The notes under the pieces: model-generated
Told to the model about the DNA's origin: nothing
The model's database searches: none
What the model saw: only the letters and a program-made list of their open reading frames with translations
Translations under genes and position numbers: made by a program
In this document: positions 1 through 8,615 of the stretch, piece by piece
How the letters are laid out: each line of letters starts with the position of its first letter
Position numbering within the stretch: the first letter of the stretch is position 1
From: JAYZAP01 sp964645285
GTDB taxonomy: Bacteria; Pseudomonadota; Alphaproteobacteria; JAAXGF01
Direction of reading: 5' to 3'
NCBI GenBank assembly: GCA_964645285.1
Contig: CAZYDR010000018.1
Span: 1-42,421, forward strand
DNA length: 42,421 nucleotides

Positions 1-94
1 TGTCCGCGAGAACCAGGGCGTGGCCGCCTGCAGCGAGCATCCGTGCGACGCCTTCACCAATGCCCTGGGCCGCGCCGGTGACGATTACGCGCAT
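1..94 (-). CDS. Short-chain dehydrogenase/reductase, N-terminal fragment
   Basis: Only the first 31 codons are in the window; the gene runs off the left edge. The translation opens with MRVIVTGAAQGIGEG, the TGxxxGxG nucleotide-binding turn of classical SDR enzymes (NAD(P)-dependent Rossmann oxidoreductases). The ATG at 94 is preceded on the minus strand by GAGG about nine bases upstream, which supports the start. The substrate cannot be told because the catalytic YxxxK region is outside the window. It is transcribed away from the DUF2520 gene at 558, across a 463-base gap. Confidence 0.8.
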   Translation of the reverse strand, partial: MRVIVTGAAQGIGEGVARMLAAGGHALVLAD

Positions 95-557
95 GGTCTG
101 TACCTCATTGATAAACCTGTTGCCGAGACGTAGCGCCGCCGCCCGCGAGCCGGCCGACCCGCCGTGAACGCGGTTCCTGTTACCGTGTTGTCGAAAGCAA
201 CAGTGGCGCGAGGGAATTCGTATCATCGTACCACCGCCAAGGGAACGCCGTCTCTTTCGCGACCATCATCGGCGTCGTGCGCCCAGGCGTCGCCATTGCA
301 TCACCCGGCCTGGGAGGGTGTCCAGGTCGTCACGAGTTTGTACTCGGCGGCCTGTATCACGTGTACGATCTTGGCGCATGACATGACGGATCATTTTATT
401 GCGCCCTACGAGTGGGACCTGGGCCGGGTCAATGACCAGTTTCGAGGTGTCGATCACCATGGAGATTTCCCAGGTCCACGAGCACGCCTGGATCCGCATA
501 AACGGGGGCCGATGAGGGCCAGATGATCGGCGAACTTGCAGACGAAAGGAACCAGGA
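95..557. other. Divergent intergenic region without a confident gene
   Basis: This 463-base gap separates the SDR gene (minus) from the DUF2520 gene (plus). Open frames cross it on both strands, but none has a recognisable motif or a good ribosome binding site. A 27-codon plus-strand frame at 432-515 reads like plausible protein. A 12-codon frame at 523-561 overlaps the next start by ATGA. These may be remnants of a decayed gene or chance. Promoters for both flanking genes presumably lie here, but I see no clear -35/-10 pair. Confidence 0.5.
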
Positions 558-1316
558 ATGATGGTGGCAAGGAACCCTGAAAATCATTGCTATGCCCTCC
601 TGGGCTCGGGGCGGCTGGCGCGGCATTTCGCCCGTTATTTTGGGGCGGAAGGCATTGCGACCAGGGCCTGGGCGCGCCAGCTAGACCCTGCTTTCAACAC
701 CGTAGACGTTACGGCCGTTCCCGATCCTCGGGCGCGCCTTGAAGCAGCTATGGAACCGTGCACCCACGCACTCTTACTGATCTCTGACGATGCTCTAGAA
801 CCATTCATCCGAGACCACGATTTCTTGCAGAGCAAGACTTTGATCCACTGCTCCGGGGCTCTTGTTGTCGAGCAGGCACATGGCGCCCATCCGCTCATGA
901 CGTTTTCAAACGAGCTTTACGAGCCGGAGATTTATCGCCGAATTCCTTTCGTGACGGAGGCGGGCGGGCGGGGTTTTAGCGAACTATTCCCTGCCCTGTC
1001 CAACCCGAGCCATACGCTCGCACCGGAAAAGAAGGCGCTCTATCACGCCTATTGCGTGGTGAGCGGCAATTTCACGGGGCTTCTCTGGGAGCGGGTATTC
1101 CGCGAATTCGAGTCCGAACTCGGTCTGCCCAAGGCAGCGCTGTTGCCGTACATGGAGCGCGTCTTCGCCAATCTTGCCGACAACGACGGTGTCGTGACAG
1201 GCCCGCTTGTTCGCCGGGATAGGCAAACGATCGAGAGCAATTTGCAAGCTCTTGCCGACAATCCGCTCGGCGACCTCTACCAGGCGTTTCTCAGGCTGTG
1301 CCGCAGCGCTTTCTAG
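558..1316 (+). CDS. Rossmann-like DUF2520 domain protein
   Basis: A 252-residue protein. The N-terminus has a Rossmann glycine turn (LLGSGRLARHFARYF, about residues 14-28). It is followed by an acid-rich strand and then HCSGAL and HPLMTFS around residues 98-115. These are typical of the Rossmann-like plus DUF2520 family, which resembles ketopantoate/6-phosphogluconate-type reductases. The helical C-terminal half carries the family's conserved stretch HAYCVVSGNFTGLLWE. A cytoplasmic NAD(P)-binding role is likely; the reaction is unknown. AAAGGA lies seven bases before the ATG at 558; the ATG at 561 is an equally possible start. Codon use looks less GC-biased than in the neighbours, hinting at separate ancestry. 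It converges on the acyl-CoA dehydrogenase gene with a 31-base gap. Confidence 0.75.
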   Translation: MMVARNPENHCYALLGSGRLARHFARYFGAEGIATRAWARQLDPAFNTVDVTAVPDPRARLEAAMEPCTHALLLISDDALEPFIRDHDFLQSKTLIHCSGALVVEQAHGAHPLMTFSNELYEPEIYRRIPFVTEAGGRGFSELFPALSNPSHTLAPEKKALYHAYCVVSGNFTGLLWERVFREFESELGLPKAALLPYMERVFANLADNDGVVTGPLVRRDRQTIESNLQALADNPLGDLYQAFLRLCRSAF

Positions 1317-1347
1317 AGCAGTGCCAGGGGACACGCCACGGCGCGGC

Positions 1348-2499
1348 CTATTTTGCCGTCGCGCGGCGCACCAGGTCGCGGGCGATGACCAGGTTCTGGA
1401 TTTCGGTAGTGCCGTCCAGATACTGGGCCATCTTGGCACAGGCCAGATGGCGGCCGAGCGGATATTCCTCGCTGTAGCCGGCCGCGCCCATGACCTGCAT
1501 GCAATCGGCAAGGCCCTTGAGGGCCGCGCGGGTGGCGAATTTCTTGGCGTGAGCGGCGGCGATGGTACCTTCGTTGCGGTTGACCGCCTCGGCCGCTTCG
1601 GCGGTCAGCAGGCGGGCGGCTTCCAGATCCGTGGCGACATCGGCCAACATCCACTGGAGGCCCTGAAATTCCAGGATCGACTGGCCGAAAGCACGTCGCT
1701 CGGCGGCGTAGGCCAGGGCGCAGTCGAGGCCGGCACGCATCATGCCGCAGCACAGGGCCGCGACCCCGACCCGGGCCACGTCGATAACCGCCAGCGCCTC
1801 CTTGAAGGCTTCACCGCGCCCACCGACCAACAGGGCGGCGCCGCCGACCCGGCAGTTCGAGAAAACGAAACCGCCGGTGCCCATGGCGTGGCCGCCCATG
1901 AGGCCGTAAGTCGGCAGGCGCTCGATGCCCGGTGTCGCGCTATCGACCAGGAAAGCAGCGATACCACGCCAGCCCAGGGTGGCGTCGGTCTGGGCGTAGA
2001 CCAGCAGGGTGTCGGCCACCGCCGCGTTGGTGATCCAGGCTTTCTCGCCGTCGATGACCCAGCCGTCGCCATCGCGGGTCGCGGTGGTGGTAATGCCGGC
2101 CACATCACTGCCCGCACCCGGCTCGGTCAGCAGGAAGGCGGCGATACGCTGGCCGGCGACAATGCCCGGCAGGAAGCGTTCGACCAGGGCCGGTGTACCG
2201 CGCCGGGCCAGACTGTCGGCGAAATTGTTCTGCACCTCCAGGCTCAGGGCCAGGGCGAAGCAGCCGGAGCCGATCTCTTCAAGAGCGGCGGCGGCGGCGG
2301 ACCGTGAATGGCCGCCACCGCCCAATTCGGACGGCACCAACATGGTGGTCAGGCCGTGCTCGGCGGCGGCCATATAGGCTTCGGTGGGAAACCGGCGCTC
2401 GCGCTCCCAGGCGGCGGCGTTGGGCATCACCACGTCGCGGGTAAAGGCTTCGGCGCTGGCCGCCAGGTCGCGGTCCTCGGTAAGGGGCGTGGTGTTCAT
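1348..2499 (-). CDS. Acyl-CoA dehydrogenase family flavoprotein
   Basis: A 383-residue protein of normal length for the FAD-dependent acyl-CoA dehydrogenase family. It has the all-alpha N-terminal domain, then the family signature LLTEPGAGSDVAGI with WVIDGEKAWITN (around residues 125-160), and the C-terminal helical domain ending GYSEEYPLGR...LDGTTEIQ. In most family members the catalytic base is the Glu of YEGTxxIQ; here that position is Asp (about residue 362), so the base is changed or moved. Expected role: alpha,beta-desaturation of an acyl-CoA thioester, passing electrons to ETF. It lies 82 bases downstream of an acyl-CoA ligase on the same strand, so the pair probably activates and then oxidises one carboxylic acid. 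The substrate is unknown. Confidence 0.9.
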   Translation of the reverse strand: MNTTPLTEDRDLAASAEAFTRDVVMPNAAAWERERRFPTEAYMAAAEHGLTTMLVPSELGGGGHSRSAAAAALEEIGSGCFALALSLEVQNNFADSLARRGTPALVERFLPGIVAGQRIAAFLLTEPGAGSDVAGITTTATRDGDGWVIDGEKAWITNAAVADTLLVYAQTDATLGWRGIAAFLVDSATPGIERLPTYGLMGGHAMGTGGFVFSNCRVGGAALLVGGRGEAFKEALAVIDVARVGVAALCCGMMRAGLDCALAYAAERRAFGQSILEFQGLQWMLADVATDLEAARLLTAEAAEAVNRNEGTIAAAHAKKFATRAALKGLADCMQVMGAAGYSEEYPLGRHLACAKMAQYLDGTTEIQNLVIARDLVRRATAK

Positions 2500-2581
2500 C
2501 TCGATCTTTCGATTGGCGTCGAAGGAGACGGCGGATCAAACCATGCCGCCTTGGCCAACGCAACGCGGAAAGCCTGGCCCG

Positions 2582-4198
2582 TCAATCCGCCTCTTCAAGT
2601 TTCCGCACCATGGCCTCACGCATGACGAAGGTCTGCACCTTGCCGGTGGTGGTGGTGGGAAACTCATGGACGAACTTAATGTGGCGCGGGATTTTTCCTT
2701 TGGCGATCCGACTGCGGCAAAACGCTATTATTTCCTGCACCGTCGCCGCTTCACCGTCGGCCAGTATGATCCAGGCGCAGAGTTCCTCGCCATAGCTCTC
2801 GTCGGGAATGCCGAAGACCTGGGCCTCGTCGATCTTGGCAAAACCGCGCAATACGTCCTCCACATCGCGAGGGAAGATATTTTCGCCGGCGCGATTGACC
2901 ATCTCCTTCAGGCGCCCGGCAACCCGGCAAAAGCCGTCCGCATCGATGGTGACGGCGTCGCCGGTGTGCAGCCAGCCCTCGGAGTCGATGGTGGCCCGGG
3001 TCTGAGCCTCGTCATTCCAATATCCCAGCATTACCGGATAGCCGCGAATGCACAGCTCGCCTTTGTCGCCGGCCGGAACAGTCGTCCCCGCGCTGTCGAT
3101 GACCTTGGCCTCCACATGGGGCCCGACGCGGCCAACCGAATCGACGCGCCGTTCGACCGGATCGTTGCCGGCAGTTTGGAAGGTGCAGGGGCTGGTTTCG
3201 GTCATGCCGAAAGCGTTGGTGATTTCGACGATGTGCATGTCATCGACGATGTGCTGCATGAGTTCCATGGGGCACAAAGCGCCGCCGATCACACCGGTAC
3301 GGAGGGACTGGAGATCGAAGCGACCGAAATCGACATGTTCGAGCTCGCGCTTGAACATCAACGGCACGCCGTTGAGCGCCGTACAGCGTTCGGCCTCGAC
3401 CGCGCCGAGCACGGCGATGGGATCGAAGCGGCCGCCCTCGGCCGGCGCCGGGTAAACCATGGTCGCGCCATGGGTCATGGCCGCCATGTTGCTCGCCACC
3501 ATGCCGAAACAATGGAACAGGGCAACCGGAATACACAGCCGGTCGACCTCGCTGAAGCCCATGGCTTCGCCGATGAAAAAACCGTTGTTGAGCATATTGC
3601 GGTGGGACAGGGTCGCCCCCTTGGGACCACCGGTGGTGCCGCTGGTAAACTGTATGGATACAGGGTCGCCGGGCCTTATGGTCGCCGCCACCTGTTCGAG
3701 GCGCTGCCGATCATCACCCTTGGCGAGAATATCGCTGAACGTCATGGCGCCGGGCGCCTCATCGGGGCCCATGTGAATGACCCAACGCAGGTCGCCGGGG
3801 TCTTCGCCGTGGCTGAACGCCTGGGGCGTAATCAGCGCCCGGCACCCCGCCCGGTTCAGTACATATTCCAGCTCGGCCGGGGGCGACGACGGGTTGGCGG
3901 GCACCAGCACCAGACCGGCCTTGGCGGTGGCTAACTGGACCACCACCCAGTCGGCGCTATTGGCCGACCACAGGCCCACCCGGTCGCCAGGATCGAGGCC
4001 GAGCGCCAGCAGGCCGGCGGCGCAGGCATCGACCCGCTCGCCGAACTCGCCATAGGTCCAGCGCACGTCCTGGCCGCACCACACCAGGGCCTCGCGGTCA
4101 CACCAGCGCGCCACGACGCCATCGAAATAGGCGCCGATCGACTGTTCGATCAGCGGCACGTCGGTTCGGCCTCGCACCACGGCTTCATCATCCGACAT
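2582..4198 (-). CDS. AMP-forming acyl-CoA ligase
   Basis: A 538-residue member of the ANL superfamily, which activates a carboxylate through an acyl-adenylate and then forms the CoA thioester. It has the P-loop FTSGTTGGPKGATLSHRN, the A5 motif FGMTETSPC, GELCIRGYPVMLGYW, the A7 motif GWLHTGDAV, RAGENIFPRDVEDVL, and a C-terminal Lys in TTTTGKVQ. The frame extends nine codons upstream to 4225. I chose the ATG at 4198 because AGAGG sits seven bases before it and it gives the usual family N-terminus. It is first in a minus-strand pair with the acyl-CoA dehydrogenase. It resembles medium/long-chain fatty-acid or aryl-acid ligases; the exact substrate cannot be told. Confidence 0.9.
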   Translation of the reverse strand: MSDDEAVVRGRTDVPLIEQSIGAYFDGVVARWCDREALVWCGQDVRWTYGEFGERVDACAAGLLALGLDPGDRVGLWSANSADWVVVQLATAKAGLVLVPANPSSPPAELEYVLNRAGCRALITPQAFSHGEDPGDLRWVIHMGPDEAPGAMTFSDILAKGDDRQRLEQVAATIRPGDPVSIQFTSGTTGGPKGATLSHRNMLNNGFFIGEAMGFSEVDRLCIPVALFHCFGMVASNMAAMTHGATMVYPAPAEGGRFDPIAVLGAVEAERCTALNGVPLMFKRELEHVDFGRFDLQSLRTGVIGGALCPMELMQHIVDDMHIVEITNAFGMTETSPCTFQTAGNDPVERRVDSVGRVGPHVEAKVIDSAGTTVPAGDKGELCIRGYPVMLGYWNDEAQTRATIDSEGWLHTGDAVTIDADGFCRVAGRLKEMVNRAGENIFPRDVEDVLRGFAKIDEAQVFGIPDESYGEELCAWIILADGEAATVQEIIAFCRSRIAKGKIPRHIKFVHEFPTTTTGKVQTFVMREAMVRKLEEAD

Positions 4199-4465
4199 CA
4201 AAAGACCTCTGTAGCGCCCCGGCATCCGACCTTATAGGCAGCAGCAACCCTGCCTGTCGATACCTCAGCGGTGCCATCGCGCAACGGCTCGGACTGATCC
4301 AGATTAAGGAAGCCAAGGGCGGACCCGTTTAGAAACCAGGGGAACTTCGCTCAGCCAGGGGCGCGGCCCGCTGTCGCTTAGGGATTTATCGGCGGCGCGG
4401 GTTTGTGAGTATAGTCGCCGCGATCGCCGGAGCGTGTTGGCTCGTTAACAGCTTGGGAGCGCGTG

Positions 4466-6841
4466 ATGCCTTTTTTCATTCCAATTCATGTGGCCAACAC
4501 CTTTGCGGCCTCGACCGATCAGTGCCGCGACGCATCGGGCATGCGGGAGAAGCCCGAGTGCGTGGTCCTCGGTGTCGCCGACGGTGTCGAGCCCAGCCCC
4601 AAGCCACCGGTACGCATCTTCCTCGGTACCGAACCCGCCCAGTATCGCGCCGAGCGGATTTTCGTCTGGTCCATCGAGCAGGTGCGCGATCCGTCGCGGG
4701 TCTATGAAATCCACCTGATGAAGGAACTATCCGGCTTCAACCGGCGGCGCTGGCTCACCGGCTTCACCAATTACCGTTTCGCCATCCCGCATTATGCGGG
4801 CGGGACCGGACGCGCCATCTGGAACGATGTCGATATGGCTTATCTTAGCGATCCCGCCGAATTGTTCGACGCCGAGATGGGCGATCATGGCTTCCTCGCT
4901 ATCGCGCCAAACGGGCGAACCGACACCGCGATCATGTTGCTCGACTGCGAACGCATGATTAAGGTCTGGAGCCTTGAGGACGCCCAGCACGGCTACAAGA
5001 ACCCCTTGATCGCCAAGACCACGGCGATCCCCGGTCTGCGCGGCGGTCTGGCGGTTGAGTGGCACGCCCGTGACGAGGAGTACGTGCCGGGCCGCACCAA
5101 GATGCTGCACTGGACCATCCTGCACACCCAGCCGTGGCGGCCGCTGCCCGGTCTTTTCGTCTACCAGAACAACCCCGCCGGCGCCGTGTGGCACGACATG
5201 AAGCGCGACGCCGACGCGGCCGGTTATCAGGTATTCACCGCGGATCGCCCAAGCGCCCAGTACAGCAAACTGCTGACCCGGCTCCAGGCGGCGGCTTCGA
5301 GCACACCGGCTGGGCCCGCCGCTCGCCAGATGCCGCAAGACGTTCTCGATCTCGCGGCCAAGGCCGACGCCGTGTCGATCCTCGAGTATTCCTTTGGTGC
5401 GGAAAGCGCCGGTCCCGCTGGATCGGTCATTACACGTTACGATCCGGCCATTTCGGCCATCGCCGAGGCGCCATCATCCGATTTCGACGGCGTCATGTGC
5501 ATCGAGGGGCTGGACTTCGTGCCCGATGAGGATGTGCCGTGGGTGATCGACCGGATGTTCGAACATGCCCGGCGCTTCGTCTACGTCAGAGTCAGCGATA
5601 GCGCCGTGACCAAGCGCCTGCCCGACGGTAGCCAATTGACCAGCCGGCCGCGCGACCGGTCGTGGTGGTTTGAGCATTTCGAGAATGCCGCCAAGCGTAA
5701 CCCGGCGATTCACTGGACACTGGCTTTTGGCGCGGGCCAGGCCGACGGCAGTAAACCAGCCTACCTGCGCGAGGCCGGCCGCTGCCTGGGCGGCCCGCCC
5801 AACGTCTGGGTGCTGACCAACGGAGCGTCGGAAAATACCGCCCAGTCGGTCGCCCTGGCCGAGGCCTTGGGCTGGCCCTTTGAGATCAAGAAACTGAGCG
5901 GCGCCGAGGCGCCCAAGGCGCCGTGGCCCGATGTGGTGATCTCCGCCGACGACCAGACCGCCGAGGTCGCCCGCTCCATCGGCCAATGGACCCGAGGAAA
6001 GACCCGCCTGGTGCAACTCGACAACAAGGGCAGCAATTTCGACGCCTGGGCCGACGCCGTGGTGACCCCGGCATACTATCGCCTGCCGCCCCATCCCCGG
6101 CGGGTCGAGACCGTGACACGGCTGACCCGTGTCGCCCCCGACCAACTCGCCGATCAGGCCTCCCGGTCGCCCGACTTGTTCGGCGACGCAGCGCATCCCC
6201 ATGTCGTGGTGCTGGCCGGCGACGACAGCTCGCCCCATCAGTTCGATACCGCGACGGCGCGGCGCATGGGCGAGGAGGTTCGCACCTTCGCTGAAGGCGG
6301 CTCGATTTTCGCTTTTACCGGCAACCGCATGGGGCCGACCGCTTCCGGGGCGCTGGTCGCCGGGCTCGGCGCGACCAGCCATATGCACGGAAGGCGACCG
6401 GGCGACCAGGACAACGAACTCTATCTCGCCTATCTCGCCGCCGCCGACGCCATCGTCGTTACCGGTGAGAGCGAATCGATGCTGGCCGACGCGGTCGCCA
6501 CCGGCAAGCCGGTCTATATCTATGCGGTACCGGATCGGCAGCTCGGTTTGGCTGAACGCATCGAGGAAGCTGTGCTGGCACGCTCCCAGGCACGGCCCCT
6601 CAACCGGCGCGGCACGGTGCGCCCGCAACAGGGTCCGGAATATCTCTGCGCCCGGCTCATCGAACGAGGCTATGTCCGGCCGCCGCACGACCTCACCGCC
6701 CTGCACCAGGATCTTTTCCGCCGCGGTGTCGCGCAGCCATTCAGCCCATCGCTACCGGGCTGGCGGAACACATCCGCTCTCCGTGAGGCCGACGACGCGG
6801 CCGGCAAGGTGCGGAGCTTGCTGGGTCTCATCGACCCATGA
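4466..6841 (+). CDS. GT8-like glycosyltransferase / ELM1 (DUF1022) fusion
   Basis: A 791-residue multidomain protein. Residues about 45-240 resemble a GT-A (GT8-like) nucleotide-sugar transferase fold, with a DxD metal motif in NDVDMAYLSDP (Asp121, Asp123). Residues about 290-400 look like a degenerate SAM-methyltransferase-type domain (VLDLAAKADAVSILEYSFG, then FDGVMCIEGLDFV) lacking a clear GxGxG loop. Residues about 446-735 match the ELM1/DUF1022 family: NVWVLTNGASENTAQSVALA, LVQLDNKGSNFDAW, and a C-terminal VVTGESESMLADA typical of a GT-B nucleotide-sugar site. GGGAG lies seven bases before the ATG at 4466; a GTG three bases earlier is less likely. No signal peptide. It heads a four-gene coupled operon; its stop overlaps the next start by ATGA. 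Probably a cytoplasmic cell-envelope glycosyltransferase, but this is inference. Confidence 0.72.
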   Translation: MPFFIPIHVANTFAASTDQCRDASGMREKPECVVLGVADGVEPSPKPPVRIFLGTEPAQYRAERIFVWSIEQVRDPSRVYEIHLMKELSGFNRRRWLTGFTNYRFAIPHYAGGTGRAIWNDVDMAYLSDPAELFDAEMGDHGFLAIAPNGRTDTAIMLLDCERMIKVWSLEDAQHGYKNPLIAKTTAIPGLRGGLAVEWHARDEEYVPGRTKMLHWTILHTQPWRPLPGLFVYQNNPAGAVWHDMKRDADAAGYQVFTADRPSAQYSKLLTRLQAAASSTPAGPAARQMPQDVLDLAAKADAVSILEYSFGAESAGPAGSVITRYDPAISAIAEAPSSDFDGVMCIEGLDFVPDEDVPWVIDRMFEHARRFVYVRVSDSAVTKRLPDGSQLTSRPRDRSWWFEHFENAAKRNPAIHWTLAFGAGQADGSKPAYLREAGRCLGGPPNVWVLTNGASENTAQSVALAEALGWPFEIKKLSGAEAPKAPWPDVVISADDQTAEVARSIGQWTRGKTRLVQLDNKGSNFDAWADAVVTPAYYRLPPHPRRVETVTRLTRVAPDQLADQASRSPDLFGDAAHPHVVVLAGDDSSPHQFDTATARRMGEEVRTFAEGGSIFAFTGNRMGPTASGALVAGLGATSHMHGRRPGDQDNELYLAYLAAADAIVVTGESESMLADAVATGKPVYIYAVPDRQLGLAERIEEAVLARSQARPLNRRGTVRPQQGPEYLCARLIERGYVRPPHDLTALHQDLFRRGVAQPFSPSLPGWRNTSALREADDAAGKVRSLLGLIDP

Positions 6842-7551
6842 CGTATCTCAACTTTGAGCGGCTGGACGCTATCGACGCCGACGCGTTTCAGTCGCAGACG
6901 CCGTTTCCGTGGATCAATCCTCAAGGGGTTCTGACTGATGACGGCCGCCAGCGCCTAGTGGACACCCTGCCCGATGTGGCAAAGCTTGGTCAAAGCTTCG
7001 GGGTCAAGCGCTGGTACGGCCAACAGTCCCACGACCGCTATGCCGCCGAGTACACCGAGGATTTTGATGTGGCGGCGCCATGGAAAGATTTCGTTACCGA
7101 GCTTTGCAGCGATCGCTATCGCGCTTTCGTTCGGCGCCTGTTGGGAATCGAGCACTTCGACATCAACTGCCACTGGCACTACGCGCCGACCGGCGGCTCA
7201 GTCTCGCCCCATTGCGACGCCCGACGCAAGCACGGCTCCCACATCTTTTACTTCAACACAGAGAACGACTGGGACCCGGCCTGGGGCGGCCAGACCGTGG
7301 TGCTCGACGACTACGGGGTCGGCAATCACGGCTCAAGCCCCGGGTTCGAGGACATGGACTGCGTCGCCGAATCCCAGGCGGTGGGAAACTACAGCCTGCT
7401 GTTCAAGCGCGGTGAACACTCATGGCACGGCGTTCGCGCCGTCACATGCCCACCCGACCGGCTGCGCAAGGTCTTCATCGTCGTATTTAACCGGGTAACA
7501 CCCATGGTCCGGATCAGGCGGCTGTTCGGCGGACTGCCCAAGGGTTTCTAG
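6838..7551 (+). CDS. 2-oxoglutarate/Fe(II) oxygenase-like (prolyl hydroxylase type)
   Basis: A 237-residue protein with the double-stranded beta-helix metal triad of Fe(II)/2-oxoglutarate oxygenases. HxD is in VSPHCDARRK (His125, Asp127). A distal His lies in GEHSWHGV (His194 or His197), with arginines at about 208-210 for the 2-oxoglutarate carboxylate. The layout HYAPTGGSVSPHCD...GGQTVVLDDY...LLFKRGEHSWHGV is that of the prolyl 4-hydroxylase-like branch, seen in proteins that hydroxylate proteins or sugar/lipid-linked substrates. The ATG overlaps the stop of the glycosyltransferase fusion (ATGA), so translation is coupled. With a glycosyltransferase before it and a desaturase after it, an envelope glycolipid or glycan is a reasonable guess for the substrate. 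Confidence 0.75.
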   Translation: MTYLNFERLDAIDADAFQSQTPFPWINPQGVLTDDGRQRLVDTLPDVAKLGQSFGVKRWYGQQSHDRYAAEYTEDFDVAAPWKDFVTELCSDRYRAFVRRLLGIEHFDINCHWHYAPTGGSVSPHCDARRKHGSHIFYFNTENDWDPAWGGQTVVLDDYGVGNHGSSPGFEDMDCVAESQAVGNYSLLFKRGEHSWHGVRAVTCPPDRLRKVFIVVFNRVTPMVRIRRLFGGLPKGF

Positions 7552-7553
7552 AG

Positions 7554-8615
7554 ATGGCCGCGACCGATGCGCCGTTGCCGGTACTCCAAGCACGGCGCAT
7601 CGTGACCGACCTGTATGCGCCCAATCCGCTGATCTACTGGGCCGACTTTCTGTTTTCGATAAGCCTCGGGTGGAGCGCATTCGCTCTCGCGGTAACGCAG
7701 CCCATGTTCGCCATGGCGCAACTCGCCTGCACCGTCGTCGCCACCCTGACGCTCTACCGGGCGGTGATCTTTACCCACGAACTGGCCCACCTCAAGAAGG
7801 GCACCTTCAAGGCCTTTCGACTGGTCTGGAACATTACTTGCGGGGTTCCGCTGATGGTGCCGTCGTTCACCTATCGCGGGGTCCACAACGACCACCACAA
7901 GCGCGATGTCTACGGCACCAGGGCCGACGGTGAATACCTGCCGTTCGGGGCCAGCCAGCCCTACAAGATTATTCTTTACCTGCTGCTGATCTTCGTCCTG
8001 CCGGTGATTATGGCGGGCCGCTTCATCGTCCTCACGCCACTGACACATTTGTATGGACCCCTGCGACGCTGGGTGTGGCAGCGGGCATCGTCTCTGACCA
8101 TCGACTTGAGCTATCACCGGCCCCTGCCGTCGCGCCGGGATGGCAGGACGTGGGTCTCCCAGGAGACGGCCTGTTGCTTTTTGGGTATCTCGGCCATCGC
8201 CCTGGCGGCGGAGGCGGTACTGCCCTACGAAGCCCTGGCCCTGTGGTACATCGTCGCGGTCCTGATCTTCCTGTTGAACTCCCTCAGAACCCTGGCGGCC
8301 CACTCCTACAGGAACCCCGGCCACCAGCCCATGGACCTGTCAGAGCAGTATCTCGATTCCGTCAACGTGCCGGGCCATCCGTTCCTGACCACGTTGTGGG
8401 CGCCGGTCGGCTTGCGCTACCACGCCACCCATCACCTTTTCGCGGCCATGCCCTACCACGCGCTCGGAACCGCCCATAAGCGCTTGATCGAGGAACTGCC
8501 AGATAACGAAGTCTACCTTCGCACCACCAGAACCAGTCTGTGGAATGCGCTTACGCGGTTGTGGGCCGATGCCGCCGCCGGCGGTGGTCCTGCAAAGGCG
8601 AGCACCACAGGATGA
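7554..8615 (+). CDS. Membrane fatty-acid desaturase-like di-iron enzyme
   Basis: A 353-residue integral membrane protein. The three histidine boxes of the membrane desaturase/hydroxylase family are visible: HELAH (75-79), HNDHH (111-115) and HATHH (290-294). Hydrophobic segments lie around residues 28-72, 88-103, 142-165 and 205-245. The boxes bind a non-haem di-iron centre that oxidises an acyl chain or similar lipid (desaturation or hydroxylation), with the active site facing the cytoplasm. It starts two bases after the upstream stop, and its own stop overlaps the next ATG, placing it inside the coupled operon. The electron donor is not evident, although the molybdenum enzyme gene follows directly. 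Family assignment is firm; regiochemistry and substrate are unknown. Confidence 0.88.
   Translation: MAATDAPLPVLQARRIVTDLYAPNPLIYWADFLFSISLGWSAFALAVTQPMFAMAQLACTVVATLTLYRAVIFTHELAHLKKGTFKAFRLVWNITCGVPLMVPSFTYRGVHNDHHKRDVYGTRADGEYLPFGASQPYKIILYLLLIFVLPVIMAGRFIVLTPLTHLYGPLRRWVWQRASSLTIDLSYHRPLPSRRDGRTWVSQETACCFLGISAIALAAEAVLPYEALALWYIVAVLIFLLNSLRTLAAHSYRNPGHQPMDLSEQYLDSVNVPGHPFLTTLWAPVGLRYHATHHLFAAMPYHALGTAHKRLIEELPDNEVYLRTTRTSLWNALTRLWADAAAGGGPAKASTTG

Noticed and set aside
164..526. A 120-codon plus-strand frame in the first intergenic region
   Set aside because: No ribosome binding site, no motif, mixed Ser/Pro/Arg-rich composition; competing frames in the same stretch look equally weak.
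2384..3934. Plus-strand open frame of 516 codons opposite the acyl-CoA ligase
   Set aside because: Antisense shadow; the minus strand has all the adenylation motifs.
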